Positions 53,934 to 63,800 of a DNA stretch of 64,000 nucleotides are shown in pieces (the stretch's first letter is position 1; every line of letters begins with the position of its first letter). Under the pieces are notes generated by a model that was not told where the DNA came from, did no database searches, and saw only the letters and a program-made list of their open reading frames with translations. The DNA is taken from positions 2,604,001-2,668,000 of the forward strand of contig OY294051.1 of the NCBI GenBank assembly GCA_958510825.1, read 5' to 3'. The DNA is from Brachypterus glaber. Lineage: Eukaryota; Arthropoda; Insecta; Coleoptera; Kateretidae. A program made the translations under genes and the position numbers.

Positions 53934-56397
53934 TGTTTTTTTTTCAAGAAAAGATCTTTAAAAAAATGTTATTTTTTTTTGAAAATTATTTTTTTTAAGC
54001 ACCTATTTGGGAAAATGCAATACACCATTTACTGTGAATAATATATAATGGAATGCGTAGCATAACATATCTTCACGGCTTGTTTTTTTAATTTGTAGGA
54101 AATAATATGAGAGTTAAACCAATGACACTCTACGTCATGGACTTAAACACAGATAAAATTATCCACAGATACGAGTTCCCTCAAAGCGTTTTACGCGAAG
54201 CGACGAGCTTAGCCAGTTTAGCAGTAGATGTCACTGCAAAAAACTGCAATGATGCTTATGCCTATATTCCAGATCTTGCAGGATATGGTTTGATAGTTTT
54301 CAGGTAATACTGCTGTAAAATTTAAACTAAGTAGTGCTGATGAAACATAAAAACATGGAGCTCAGCGTTTTTGAAAGTTGGTTTTTTAAAATTATATTTA
54401 GTAGTAGGCTTTCCGTTGATTTTAGATACTCTATTGGCTAAAATACCAGACAGTTGGCTTTTTCCGAGGCTCGGCTTTTTCATATTAATATTTGATAAAA
54501 CTTTTATATCATTTTTTCTATTTTGCGACTCTTATAAGCTCATAATCACACGCATTTTGCGTGTTCTTATAGGCCCATAAGAGGTCTCTACTTTTTTTTC
54601 TGTTGGGTTGGCAACATACAAAAGCCTATCTCTTGAAGTTTTGCGTGCAAATGTCAATGTCGATTTAAAGTTTAATTTTTTACAAAATTTTGTGTTTGGG
54701 TTATTTTTTACCGTGCTAAAATTGTGGACTGGTTAATTGCAGTAAAAAATAAGAGATGACTGTAAAATATATCAAAATATCATTTGTTCTTAGAATTTTA
54801 AACTGTAATGCCAACCCAAAACAAAAATCAGTCATCAATTTAAATGTAAGGTTTTTAAATTTTAGAGCAAAATAGAAAAAAATGTATAAAGCACTCGTTT
54901 CATAACACGTTTTTAGAGCACTAGTACTTTAGAAAACTCGCCGCAAGCGGCTTGTTTTCTAAACTTGTAGTCGTGCGCTAAAAACGTATGTTATGAAACT
55001 AGTACTTTAATATACTAGTTTAGTTAATTTTTAAAGTCTTTCTCGGACCACCTAATATGTGGTATTTTATACGATACTCAACTAACAATAATACAATAAT
55101 TTAGAATAAATACTCTTTACTATTAAGAGCTACTCTTCTCCATTATAAAACAAAACCACAAAAAAATTTCAAAACATAAAATTCGACACCATCATCTTCC
55201 CCATCTTTCTTCAATCCTGCAGCCTTCTTACATCCCACCAAATCACCCAAACCAAATTTTATATTTACAGCTCCCAACCCATTAATTTTTAAAAATAAAT
55301 AAAAAAAAATCTTTAAAAAATTGCAGTTAAACTCCACGCAGAATCTATCAGAGTTGATGTGGCAGAATTTTTTTTCGCAAAATAAAAATAACATTGGTCC
55401 ATAATTTTATTTATCATTCTGCATTTTTTTAATGATATATTTTTATAATTTAGACCAAAATTTCCTGTTAAAACGATATTTTCCTTTACATTTTCAGTCT
55501 TCGAGAAAATAAAGCATGGAGAGTGTCCCACAACTACTTTTTCTTAGAGTCCGGAGCAGGTGAATTCAACATAGCCGGTCATGACTTTCAATGGAACGAT
55601 GGTATTTTTAGCGTTGAATTAAGTGACGTTAAAAGGGATGGGTTCCGAAATGTTTATTTCCATCCCATGGCGGGTACCCATATGTACATGGTAAATTCGA
55701 GGGTATTAAGAAACGAAACGTTGGCAACTAGGTCCTATCATGGTAATGATTTTAAGGTAAGGCTATTTTCTTTTTCAAAAATACACAGGACTTTTACTGC
55801 TTACTAACGTGTGATCTCTCCCACTCTATGATTATGAATGCCAAAGTGGGAAGAACATATGGTCACGTGACCACTTGGGAGAAAATGTTCACTAGAAAAT
55901 CAAATCTTATTTAACAACCAAATCTTTTTTTTAAGTTAGATCCGTTTGTTTTTTTTTTTAATTCCCTTAAAAATACTCTTTTTGTTTTCTTATTATAGAA
56001 TCTTGGCGACAAAGGCGAAAAATCCCAAACATCAGCAGCCTATATGCACAAGCCTTCCGGAGTTATCTTCCTAAATCAGGTCAACCAAAACGCCCTCGCC
56101 TGCTGGAACAGCGAAAAACCCCTGAACACCATCTCGACGGTGCAACGTGATGACCAAAAAATGATTTATCCATGCGACATGAAAATTTACAATGACAAAA
56201 TATATTTGTTAACCAATACGATGCCAGAATTTTTGTACGGAATGTTGAATTATGATGAAGTGAATTTTAGAGTTTGGTCTAATACGGTTCAGAATGCTAT
56301 AAAAGGAACAAAATGTGAATCTGGACCTTCACGACCTTCTCAACCTTCCAGACCTTCTCAAAGTTATAATTCTTATAGAGGAAGAAGGCATCTTTAA
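42950..56397 (+). CDS. Yellow / major royal jelly family protein, six exons, 461 residues
   Basis: Six exons (42950-43038, 47712-47878, 50588-50854, 54099-54303, 55498-55756, 55999-56397) join with matching phases at every GT-AG intron to give 1,386 coding bases. The product is a secreted MRJP-domain beta-propeller protein. Yellow proteins act in cuticle or eggshell tanning and in dopachrome conversion, but this paralogue's role cannot be read from sequence. Residues 1-20 form a signal peptide. Family motifs follow: FSWTRINYDWP, KDKLFITVPRRRLGVPSTL, FLSVYRTDVDACDRLWFVDT, AYAYIPDLAGYGLIVF, FQWNDGIFS, VYFHPMAGTH, QTSAAYM and IYPCDMKI. Unusual points are an Asn/Gln-rich insert at about residues 56-76 and a Pro/Ser/Arg-rich tail. 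From memory it is nearest the yellow-b/c/d/e group and not yellow itself; this is tentative. Confidence 0.92.
43043..43105. repeat. (TA)n microsatellite next to the exon 1 donor
   Basis: About 60 bp of TA dinucleotide begins four bases after the GT of intron 1. Confidence 0.95.
43236..43326 (+). pseudogene. Decayed duplicate of exon 1
   Basis: A second copy of the signal-peptide exon lies about 290 bp downstream. Matching pieces are TTGTGCGTTTGTT, TTATATTTGTAC, GGAATGTGTGTTTGAG and GGGTTAAACAA. The frame starts ATG and reads a similar leader (MSKFCAFVFLYLYLECVF) but hits TAA at 43308. The FSW codons are degraded, and the donor position now reads TATGTAAAAG. It is inside intron 1 and looks like a local tandem duplication that has lost function. 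Confidence 0.8.
43380..44532. mobile_element. 1.15-kb foldback element H in intron 1
   Basis: Two arms of about 570 bp are near-perfect reverse complements around 43960. The terminal sequence is GGTCGGAAATTTTAACTGAT and its complement. Short frames occur as mirrored pairs (43606-43791 with 44112-44315, and 43490-43684 with 44237-44425), showing they are repeat sequence. Part of the arm (GATTCTACAT, AAGGGAGCTACG) resembles foldback G at 52443-53175. Confidence 0.85.
44533..45009. other. Intron 1 DNA without a recognised element
   Basis: AT-rich, no gene. It contains TGTGCGTAA-free filler between foldback H and hairpin MITE E. Confidence 0.4.
45010..45245. mobile_element. Hairpin MITE E, copy 2 (inverted)
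   Basis: Reverse-oriented relative of 41381-41622, ending in AAATAAATCCTTTTTATCAG. Both ends of the pair lie close to the yellow-family exon 1, one on each side. Confidence 0.7.
45361..46464. repeat. Hairpin satellite: seven tandem 160-bp units in intron 1
   Basis: The anchor GAACATAAAA recurs at 45381, 45541, 45701, 45861, 46021, 46181 and 46341, an exact 160-bp period. Each unit contains a hairpin of about 130 nt (AAGAACATAAAACATAAGAA with TTATGTTTTATGTTCTTATG, and GTGATTGGCTT with AAGCCAATCAC) plus a linker of about 30 bp. The five inner units are nearly identical and carry CACCGCATCGC in the right arm. The first unit keeps CACGGCATCGC, which pairs better. A single dispersed copy was the target of element 1. 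Confidence 0.92.
46712..47107 (-). mobile_element. Double-hairpin MITE D, copy 2 (inverted)
   Basis: Reverse complement of the copies at 38908 and 56501, ending GGAGAAATCGCCATTTGCAG. The 88-residue plus frame at 46629-46895 overlaps it and is not a gene. Confidence 0.75.
47335..47711 (+). repeat. GA microsatellite interleaved with repeated copies of the intron 1 acceptor
   Basis: A block containing AAAGCATTATATATCGTCAC and GGTTTGTTTTGTTTGTTTTA, then G, occurs four times. The AG dinucleotides fall at 47451-47452, 47536-47537, 47597-47598 and 47710-47711, with (GA)n between copies. Only the last is followed by coding sequence. The first three are potential decoy 3' splice sites. Confidence 0.9.
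47712..47878 (+). CDS. Yellow-family gene, exon 2
   Basis: Begins after TTTTAG with one base completing a codon, then encodes INYDWPTGTESRG and an acidic Asn/Gln-rich segment (DRNNQNNNQNG), ending at IDYQY plus one base. The donor GTTTGT at 47879 is weak compared with GTAAGT. Phase 1 matches exon 3, which supplies the expected NNIPMG..VW motif. Confidence 0.88.
47986..48366 (+). repeat. Dispersed repeat F, copy 2, in intron 2
   Basis: Same orientation and order as 21936-22377, lacking the ATATAT tract of that copy. Confidence 0.7.
48790..49165. mobile_element. Palindromic element in intron 2 with a decayed hammerhead-like core
   Basis: Two arms of about 180 bp mirror each other around 48968. 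Each arm contains GATAAAGGTCTAATATAGAC followed by CGAAACTG and GTAC, a layout like the hammerhead core. But the core reads UUGAUAA where CUGANGA is needed, and stem I does not pair. It was probably derived from a ribozyme-bearing repeat. Confidence 0.7.
49690..50352 (+). repeat. Dispersed repeat A, fullest copy, in intron 2
   Basis: Counterpart of 20760-21345 (inverted) and 305-640. It includes a (GACA)n run near 50163-50205 and ends in CGGTACTCTTAGTACCACTA. Confidence 0.75.
50588..50854 (+). CDS. Yellow-family gene, exon 3
   Basis: Acceptor TTTTTTTTTAG, donor GTAAGT at 50855. Encodes NNIPMGANVWKDKLFITVP, then a PSTLNYVPL strand and VYRTDVDACDRLWFVDTG, the hallmark start of the MRJP propeller. 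Phase 1 at both ends. Confidence 0.93.
51068..51275 (-). repeat. Dispersed repeat K, copy 2, in intron 3
   Basis: Reverse complement of 1-225. The left edge TCAAAGAACTTTTACCT is shared. Confidence 0.7.
51276..52442. other. Intron 3 DNA without a recognised element
   Basis: AT-rich. A second AACTTCTTGAGGTAAAAG segment lies near 51596, echoing repeat K. An (AT)n tract ends the stretch. The minus frame at 51404-51784 is Phe/Lys-rich, matches nothing known and lies wholly within the intron. Confidence 0.5.
52443..53175. mobile_element. Foldback element G in intron 3
   Basis: The arms share GAAATGAGCCCTAAGGGAGC and its complement near 53075, and TATAAAGGTTGGTCCGGAAA with its complement. The ends read CAGCCTGTTCCAGAACT and a mirrored ATGGATCACCCTGTA next to TA. 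Related to foldback H and to the fragment at 34633-34800. Confidence 0.7.
53181..53894. mobile_element. Tc1/mariner-like foldback MITE C, full copy in intron 3
   Basis: Starts CAGTGCGGTCCAAAAGTCAC and ends GTGACTTTTGGACCGCTCTG, next to TATATA on both sides. Its centre mirrors itself like the 39697-40422 copy. It lies six bases from foldback G. Confidence 0.8.
54099..54303 (+). CDS. Yellow-family gene, exon 4
   Basis: Acceptor TTTGTAG at 54098, donor GTAATA at 54304. Encodes NNMRVKPMTLYVMDLNTDKI, a LASLAVDVT strand and DAYAYIPDLAGYGLIVF. Phase 1 in, phase 2 out. The 40 bases before the acceptor resemble the repeated intron 1 acceptor block. Confidence 0.93.
54516..55016 (+). repeat. Dispersed repeat B, copy 2, in intron 4
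   Basis: Same order as 26714-27238, ending in the CATAACACGTTTTTAGAGCA palindrome. Base changes between the copies are scattered. Confidence 0.8.
55498..55756 (+). CDS. Yellow-family gene, exon 5
   Basis: Acceptor TTTTCAG, donor GTAAGG at 55757. Encodes LRENKAWRVSHNYFF, FNIAGHDFQWNDGIFSVEL and VYFHPMAGTHMYMVNSRVL, ending at GNDFK in phase 0. All are conserved MRJP segments. Confidence 0.94.
55999..56397 (+). CDS. Yellow-family gene, exon 6 (terminal)
   Basis: Acceptor TTATTATAG. Encodes NLGDKGEKSQTSAAYM, GVIFLNQVNQNALACW, MIYPCDMKIYNDKIYLLTN and the family's final WSNTVQNAIKGTKCE. A low-complexity tail of PSRPSQ units follows, ending RGRRHL and stop TAA. Confidence 0.94.
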   Translation, partial: NLGDKGEKSQTSAAYMHKPSGVIFLNQVNQNALACWNSEKPLNTISTVQRDDQKMIYPCDMKIYNDKIYLLTNTMPEFLYGMLNYDEVNFRVWSNTVQNAIKGTKCESGPSRPSQPSRPSQSYNSYRGRRHL

Positions 56398-56436
56398 GAA
56401 TTTTAATATCAATTAAAATAGTAATAAGACATTTTA

Positions 56437-56442
56437 AATAAA
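56437..56442 (+). terminator. Polyadenylation signal of the yellow-family gene
   Basis: AATAAA lies 40 bases after the stop codon, giving a 3' UTR of roughly 60 nt. MITE D copy 3 begins about 60 bases later. Confidence 0.65.
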
Positions 56443-56500
56443 TGATAATTTAATTTTTATATTCTTATGTTTTATTTAAACACACTTTTAGGTTTTGTTT

Positions 56501-56910
56501 AATGGCGATTTCTCCCGTTAGATTAGACAGGGACAAAAGTTCTACCCAAAAAGGATAGAAGACATACATACACTCCCACTTCCACCCAACCAAACAAATT
56601 CTGTATTTGTTCTTTGTTGAACAAATACAATATTTACTTGGCCGGGCGAAAAGTGTAACTATATTATTTTTATTAAAGAAATTACTGGCGCCATCTAAAT
56701 TTTAGTAGAATTATCTTATTCTACAGATTCACATTAGCTATGTTCGTTCATGCCGCTCAGTGCTACACTTTCCGGCCAACCAAATAAATACTGTATTTGT
56801 TGTATGAAAAACAAATACAGTATTAATTTGGTTGGCTGGAAAGTGTAGCACAAATGAGATAGAGATAGGGTAGACGTCTTTTGTTTCATAATTCTAGTTG
56901 TAGAGAGCTT
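56501..56910 (+). mobile_element. Double-hairpin MITE D, copy 3
   Basis: Same structure as 38908-39327, including GGCGCCATCTAAATTTTAGT and both hairpins. It lies just beyond the yellow-family polyadenylation signal. Confidence 0.75.
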
Positions 56911-57222
56911 CATTTTAGGATGGTGGCACAGAAAAGCTAGCGTTTTATTAAAGAAATTACTGGCGCCATCTAAATTTTAGTAAAATTATCTTATTCTACA
57001 GATTCACATTAGCTATGTTCGTTCATGCCGCTCAGTGCTACACTTTCCGGCCAACCAAATAAATACTGTATTTGTTGTATGAAAAACAAATACAGTATTA
57101 ATTTGGTTGGCTGGAAAGTGTAGCACAAATGAGATAGAGATAGGGTAGACGTCTATTGTTTCATAATTCTAGTTGTAGAGAGCTCCATTTTAGGATGGTG
57201 GCACAGAAAAGCTAGCGTTTTA
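56911..57222 (+). repeat. Partial tandem copy of MITE D
   Basis: The right two-thirds of MITE D plus the adjoining GGATGGTGGCACAGAAAAGC are repeated directly with a period of about 277 bp, giving a second GCTAGCGTTTTA junction at about 57217. Confidence 0.75.
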
Positions 57223-57305
57223 ATCTAATGTTCTATTAGTACAGAAATTTATAATTTTAAACAAAATTATAAAAATAATATATAAATATTCTATCAATAT
57301 TTTTT

Positions 57306-57420
57306 CTAATCATCGTACAGAGTGATATTGAGTCAACTCTTGTTACTGAAGAGGGCCACAACCCCAAACTGCAGTCTACCAATATCACTCTGTATGATGA
57401 TTAGAAAATAGATTAATGGA
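57306..57420 (+). mobile_element. Decayed remnant of hammerhead element P
   Basis: Retains CATCGTACAGAGTGATATTG, CTGAAGAGGG and CAGTCTACCAATATCACTCT. GAAA has become AAAC after CCC (the conserved G is lost), and stem I is shortened, so the ribozyme is presumably dead. Confidence 0.65.
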
Positions 57421-57522
57421 ATACTAATGTTCTATAGTTCTAAGTAGTTCTTTTCAATTAGTTTTCCTTGTGTAAACCTTATCACAAATGCAAGAAATTC
57501 CATGGTCTGTTTCATCAAGCAA

Positions 57523-57694
57523 GATAGTAAATTAAAAATCGCACAGTGAATATTTTCAAAACAGATTCGAATATTGGACGTGCGAATATACTGCATAGTT
57601 TGTTTTATAAAGCATAACTATATTCTATACACAAACATATACTATTCAAACCTATTGTAAAAATATTTACTGTGCGATTTTTAATTTACTATCG
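57523..57694. repeat. Hairpin element, GATAGTAAATTAAAAATCGC arms
   Basis: Arms of about 33 bp (57523-57556 and 57661-57694) are perfect or near-perfect reverse complements around about 100 bp of AT-rich loop. The element sits 130 bp from the LTR of element 2. Confidence 0.75.
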
Positions 57695-57825
57695 AGGGGT
57701 CCCGCAATAGGTTTTGGGTGCGTCGTCTCCTTCAAAATCGGAAGTCTTTTGCAATATTTCGAAAGATTTTCTAAGACTTCCCATAATTTTCAAAAACTTC
57801 CCGGACTTCTCAAAGGTTTCCATTG

Positions 57826-59981
57826 TGTACCGCGTTTTCCTGTCTAGAATAAGTAAAAACTAAAAAATTATCAGGCGCTGCCCTGGTTACTTATTATAGA
57901 AAAGAAAATGTACGGTTGCGATCGGCTAACTGGCATCAGTACGGGCACAGGGGTTCATGGATTAAAAATTATGATAATAAGCTTAGTTTAACACCTTGGG
58001 CGCCAGAATCTTGTAAACATACATGTGCTTGGCAGTTTATGTGTTAAGATTCAAACACATAAAAAATAATGTACTAGAATATTAATTATCTTTTACAGCA
58101 TGTATAAACCTGAAAAATAACTATGATTTGAATAGATTTGTATATCTGGTGTTGATTATAATTTAAACAAAAACTCAAATATGTGCTGTTACAATGTTTA
58201 TTTAAAATGACAAGTAGACAACTTTAATTAATCATATTAATTAAAATAAAATTATAAATTACCAAAAGTATGGTGAAAAGACCCCATTGCGAAATATAAA
58301 AAAAAATGTGGTGAACTACCCTATTGCAAAAATGTTAAAATATGTATACCAAAATTATTATGGTGAATAACCTAAATAAAAACAGTAATATAAGGTATGT
58401 GTTAATAAGTGAATAATAGTAAGCTAGGCGTACTGCCCAAAGTTGCAACTTTGTTTACAAACCAACCTAGAATATTCATAATAAAATAGAGCACCTTAAT
58501 AAATATTAAAATTTGAGAACTTGGATATTTTACCAAAAATAAAAATAGTAAACCGCATTTTCATTATTTACACTAAAACTATAAAAACCTGTTAATTAAA
58601 GTTGTCCCTGGAACGACCAAATACGTTGTCCCACTCCCTGATGATGTACGTCACTGTGCAGAACATTTCCTTGTCCTTGCCTTGAGAACTCCTTACAAAT
58701 TTGAACACGTTTGAAACTCAATCGCTTGAGAATCCATTGAAACGTTTGTAAACCTCTTGGCTTAAAAACGGTACTGCAATTTACTGAACATCTTGAAAAA
58801 TCTTGAAAACTCTTGAAAACTAATGTGGAAAATTGAAGAACACCTCAATGAAAATTGAAGTTAAAGTTGAAATGGAAAGCTTCGCCATCGATACTCGTAA
58901 AATTTGAGATAACGGTAACGTTGTAAAATATAAAAGCTTCACCAACAATATTCATAAAATTTGGGATAGAGGTATCGTCAAAACATTCGAAGAACGTTAG
59001 AACAGAAATGGAAAAGCTTCACCAACAATCCAGTCCAAAACTGAATTAATTGGAGCAGTAAGTGCTGAATACTAGAATACTCTGCAGCCTGAAGCCTTCA
59101 TCTGTACGCCTTTTGAAAGATGAATATTGTGGAATTTCCATTAAAACTGCTTGAACTAATTACGTAGGATTATACTACACTTCATTACAAACTTATTGCA
59201 ACATTTTTACACAAACATAAACCACGGATGGTTTCACAAAAATCAGATTCTGATTTTACGACCTGAACGCCATTGCTTGTCGTTTTGAAAAAGAACGCCA
59301 CTCCCTTCAACTCCGGCAAGGTACAAAACTCCCCCCGTGGCGAAACTTGGAACTACGAACAACAAATCGATTTTGAGGGTAGGCAACACAAAAAACATCT
59401 ATTCATAATCCCAATATTACTTGAAAATAAAGAAAAAGAATACTCTAAATAAGTTTAAAATGCCTAGCCATACATCTAACAATCGTTTCATATGGTTTAA
59501 GAAATGATACGACGAAAATAAACCAACTTGGAGTCATCAGCTGACCATGCAATGCATACTGTATACCTGAATGCGGGTAGAAGTAAAACTAACCTCAAAA
59601 TTAGGTAAACAATCTTTGATAATGATTTTATCCGACTTCCAGAAGCTTTAGCTGTGATTAAAAAGGTAAGACTAGCTGAAAAACATCAGTAGCTAACTCA
59701 AGTACTGAATGTAGTAGATTACTAGACGTTTGTTATTATATTTTAGGCTGTCAAAAGTAAACACCAAAAATAAGACAAATTCTGTAATAAAAGAAAAATG
59801 ACCCAGCAAATGGAATCAAGGACCATCGCAAGACTTCCACAAGACCATACAATAAGTCTGTACTCAATCTTATATGTGCAAATAGAAAGAAATACTAACT
59901 TCTGAAAAAATGGTAACATCGTATGATTACGTGACACAGATCAGGTAATCTTTAAAAACAGTGGCAGTCATAACTGCTACA
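57826..59981 (-). repeat. 3' LTR of element 2
   Basis: On the minus strand it begins TGTAGCAGTTATGAC after the polypurine tract and ends GCGGTACA. The last 100 bases share ACTGATGCC..TTAGCCG..CGCA with element 1's LTR end. About 2,156 bp if the TGTA/TACA boundary is right; the outer edge could shift by two bases. No host gene is seen inside. Confidence 0.8.
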
Positions 59982-59984
59982 CAG

Positions 59985-59993
59985 CCCTCCTCC
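59985..59993 (-). promoter_or_regulatory. Polypurine tract of element 2
   Basis: GGAGGAGGG on the minus strand, followed by CTG and the LTR. Same placement as in element 1. Confidence 0.8.
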
Positions 59994-60817
59994 GAATAAA
60001 TAAAAAATATTTATTCCCAAAAATATTTTTTAACCCAGAGTATAAACTCCAATAGTTAACTCTAAATAGAACATTACAATATCACAAAGAATAACCCCGT
60101 AACCAAAAAAAATTACTCCTAACTTATGCTACTAGCATATTCTGATTCTGTAACCAAAAACTATTAAATTTACTTATTATTTATTGTAGCTTTATTCCCC
60201 TTTCCGAATATATACAAAAATAAAAATATTTATTTATTTTTCATTGCATTTCTATCCAATTTTTATGAATCAATATTGAATCAATGTTTATTGAACTTGT
60301 TATTGAATGCATTTTTATTGAATTTTTAGTTAAGCCTGATATCTACGCGTACCACACGCCTATTTACTAGGGACAAATCCATGAATTGACAAAATCGAGT
60401 TATAGTTACACAATCGGGAAGTTACATAATCGGGAAAATTCTTATTAACTAAAATTCAACAACAATGACTTTTTAATATCAATAATCCTTATTATTGACA
60501 CTAAGTCCAAAAACTTTTTAGTCCATAGTTTTGACCGTTATTAACCTTTTAATTTTTCAGGTATTCTAATCAAGATCTCAATCAAAACTGAAGAACACTC
60601 ACTCTACACCCATCTACTAAAATGTCGCAGCAATCAGTTCTAGACCTGATCCCTCGAGCATCAAAGAAAATATTTTTTTTTTTTTTTACAATATTTGACT
60701 TTATTTTATTTAAAATAAAATTTAACTATTTACACTTGACTTTTACTCACTCTTAGCTAATATTTACAATTAACGGTTTTATTTTTCTTTCTGAAATTTA
60801 AAAACTCATGCATGCAG
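59994..60817 (-). other. 3' noncoding region of element 2
   Basis: No frame. Includes CCCGATTATGT and CCCGATTGTGT motifs near 60400-60440, matching the tandem motif in element 1. A hairpin-forming GGGAATAAATATTTTTTATT lies next to the polypurine tract. Confidence 0.6.
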
Positions 60818-63800
60818 TTATCCGACGGATACATCACTATTCGAACCCAAATATTTCTTAAGATCTTTAACGTGCCAGTCTCCAATGGATTGACCGTTTT
60901 TATCCTGTAACACATAAACCAAATTTGACTTTTTACCTATTATCTTACATAACACGTACTTAGGCGCTAATTTTGACGCAAAATAATTTACTGCGCTGGA
61001 AAGAACTTTATTTCTTTTCCATACCTTCTCACCTATCGTGAACGTTACGTCACGCTTTCTAAGGTTATAGGCTCTTCTATTTCGCTCGTATGCTTCATGC
61101 AATTTAGTTTTTACATCCGCAAAAATGTCTTTTAACCCAACTAAATCCTTAAAATACATTTCCCGAGAATCCGGTTCCAACTCAACGTCTTGAGTGGACG
61201 AAACTTTGCCATAGTAAGCCCCTGTTAAAGGTACGATTCTTCCAAAATTGAGAAACGCCGGCGAATGTCCGTGGACCTCATTAACTGCGGTACGAAGCGC
61301 AAGACCTATTTTACCTATATTTTTATCCCATTCCCGGTGATTTTCTTTTATATAAGACCTTATCGCCGTTTCTACCGTTCGATTCTGTCTTTCTGTAGGA
61401 TTTACTTGTGAATGAAATTTGGCATTGTACCAGATTTTTTGAACTTGATAGTCGTCCGCAAGCTTTTTGAAAGCTTTCCCAGCAAACTGAGTACCATTAT
61501 CGACAATAATGTACTGCGGTACGCCATATATTAAGAACACCTGATTTTCTATAAATTTTATTACACCTTGAGCAGTAGCTGTTTTCAAAGGTTGTAAAAG
61601 TGTATATTTTGTGAACCAATCAGATACTACTAATAAATAACAAAACCCTCCATTCGATCTAGGTAATGGACCTATAAAATCTGTTGAAATACACTGCCAA
61701 GGGAAACTAATATTCTTTTCTTTACCCATCAACCCATGACGTGCATAATTCGGAACCTTTTGTTCAGCGCAAATTTTACAACACTTAACATATTTCAAAA
61801 TATCTGATCTCATACGTGGCCAAAAATATTCTTGTGATACCCTATTAAAAGTTTTATAAAAACCCATGTGAGCTGCTAAAGGATCATCATGACATTCTTT
61901 CATAACAAGCACCCTACAGAGTCTCGGAACCAACAACTTCCACTCTTTAATATTCGTTTTAATACCTAAATTAGAACGATCAAATTTATATATTTTATCT
62001 TCTACAATTCTATACTCTTTATATTGATTTGGACTCTTCAATATCTTTTCTCTTAATGAAACATAGTACTCATCTTTACCATACTGTTCCGAATCAAATG
62101 ATATTAAATTAACTGACGGAAATACTGGTTTTTCTGGTTCAACTTCTTCAAAAGCCCTACTTAATGCATCTGGAACTACTTGTAAACTACCCTTACGATA
62201 TGTAATATTCATGTCATACTGTTGGAGTTTAACCGCCCATCTAGCAATTCTTCCTGTCGGGTCTTTAAAATTTGCTAAATACTTTAAACTAGAATGGTCT
62301 GTTATAACATTAAACCTAACTCCTTCAATATATCCCCTGAAACGATCAATCGCGAATAAAAGAGCTAAACATTCTTTTTCACCGGTGCTAAAATTTCTTT
62401 CTGATCTTGAGAGAGTTCTTGAGGCGTATGCAATAACCTTTTCCTTTCCCTCCTGAACCTGTGTTAACACTGCTCCCAAACCTACATTACTAGCGTCACA
62501 TTGTATGGTGAAAACAAGGTCGTACCTAGCACTGGTTAAAACCGGAGCTGAAACAAGAGCTTCTTTTATTTTAACAAACGCGACTTCAGCTTCATTATTC
62601 CATTTAATTGGTTGTTTCTTTCCTAAACCTTTCAGCAAAGCATTAAGTGGTGCTACTAACGTTGCAAAATTTTTTACAAACCGTCTGTACCATGAACATA
62701 ACCCTATAAACCGTTTAATCTCTGTAGTTGTACTAGGACGTTTATAATTTAACATATCCTGTACTTTTTCTATATCTGTGCGTAACCCTTCTCTATCCAA
62801 AACAAAACCCAAATACTTTAATGATTTTCTAAAAAATTTACACTTATCAAAATTTATTGTAAGATTAGCTTCTTTTAAAATACGATAAACCTCTTTTAGC
62901 AGACGTATATGTTCTTCAAAACTAGATGATACTATTATTATGTCATCTAAATATACAAAAATATATGGTTCAAAGGCAGCACCAAACAATTTATCCATCA
63001 ATCGTTGTTGCCTTTGCGCCGCGTTAGCCAACCCAAAACACATACGATTAAAGTGAAATAGACCATAGCCAGGTACAGTGAAAGCGCATTTTTCCTTTGA
63101 CCTTTCAGTCAGTGGAATCTGCCAAAAAGCTTTTTTCAGATCGATTGTAGAAATATATCTCGCCTTACCAAGCATACTTAAAATTCTATCAATTTTTGGT
63201 AATGGATAAGAATCCTTCTTTGTTTGAGCATTTAATTTTCTACCATCGAAACAAAGCCTATGCGATCCATCAGATTTTTTCACTAACAATACCGGACTAT
63301 TATAATCGCTATTCGAAGGAGAGACTACCCCTTGTGCTAACATATCTTTTAATTCTTTAACTAAAATTTCTTGCATATACGGAGACATTTGGTATTGTCG
63401 CATTTTAAAAGGTTTGTTATCCCCAGTATCAATATCATGTTTCATTATATGAGTACACCCTAACTTATCTTTTTTTAGTTCTTTGAACAAATCTTTAACT
63501 TTATTAGCTAAATGTTCCTGATCACTACTTAACTCTAAAATTCCAAATTCATTACTAGAATTAATACTATTTATTTCTACTTTATTCAAAAATTTCCAAG
63601 AATTATTTTCGAAACTTAGAGATATAGAAAATTGTTTCAAAAAATCTACTCCAAAAATAAATTCTGTTTGCAAAGTCGGTACTACTAAAATTTTTAAAAC
63701 ATTTACTGTATCATTGACTGTAATTGGTAACTCCACAAAACCTAAAACTTTTTGATGTGCCTTATCAGCCGTAGTTACATATGGTATACTACTATTACAA

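Noticed and set aside
57306..57420. Fourth active hammerhead
   Set aside because: The conserved G of GAAA is replaced and stem I is damaged, so it is listed only as a decayed remnant.
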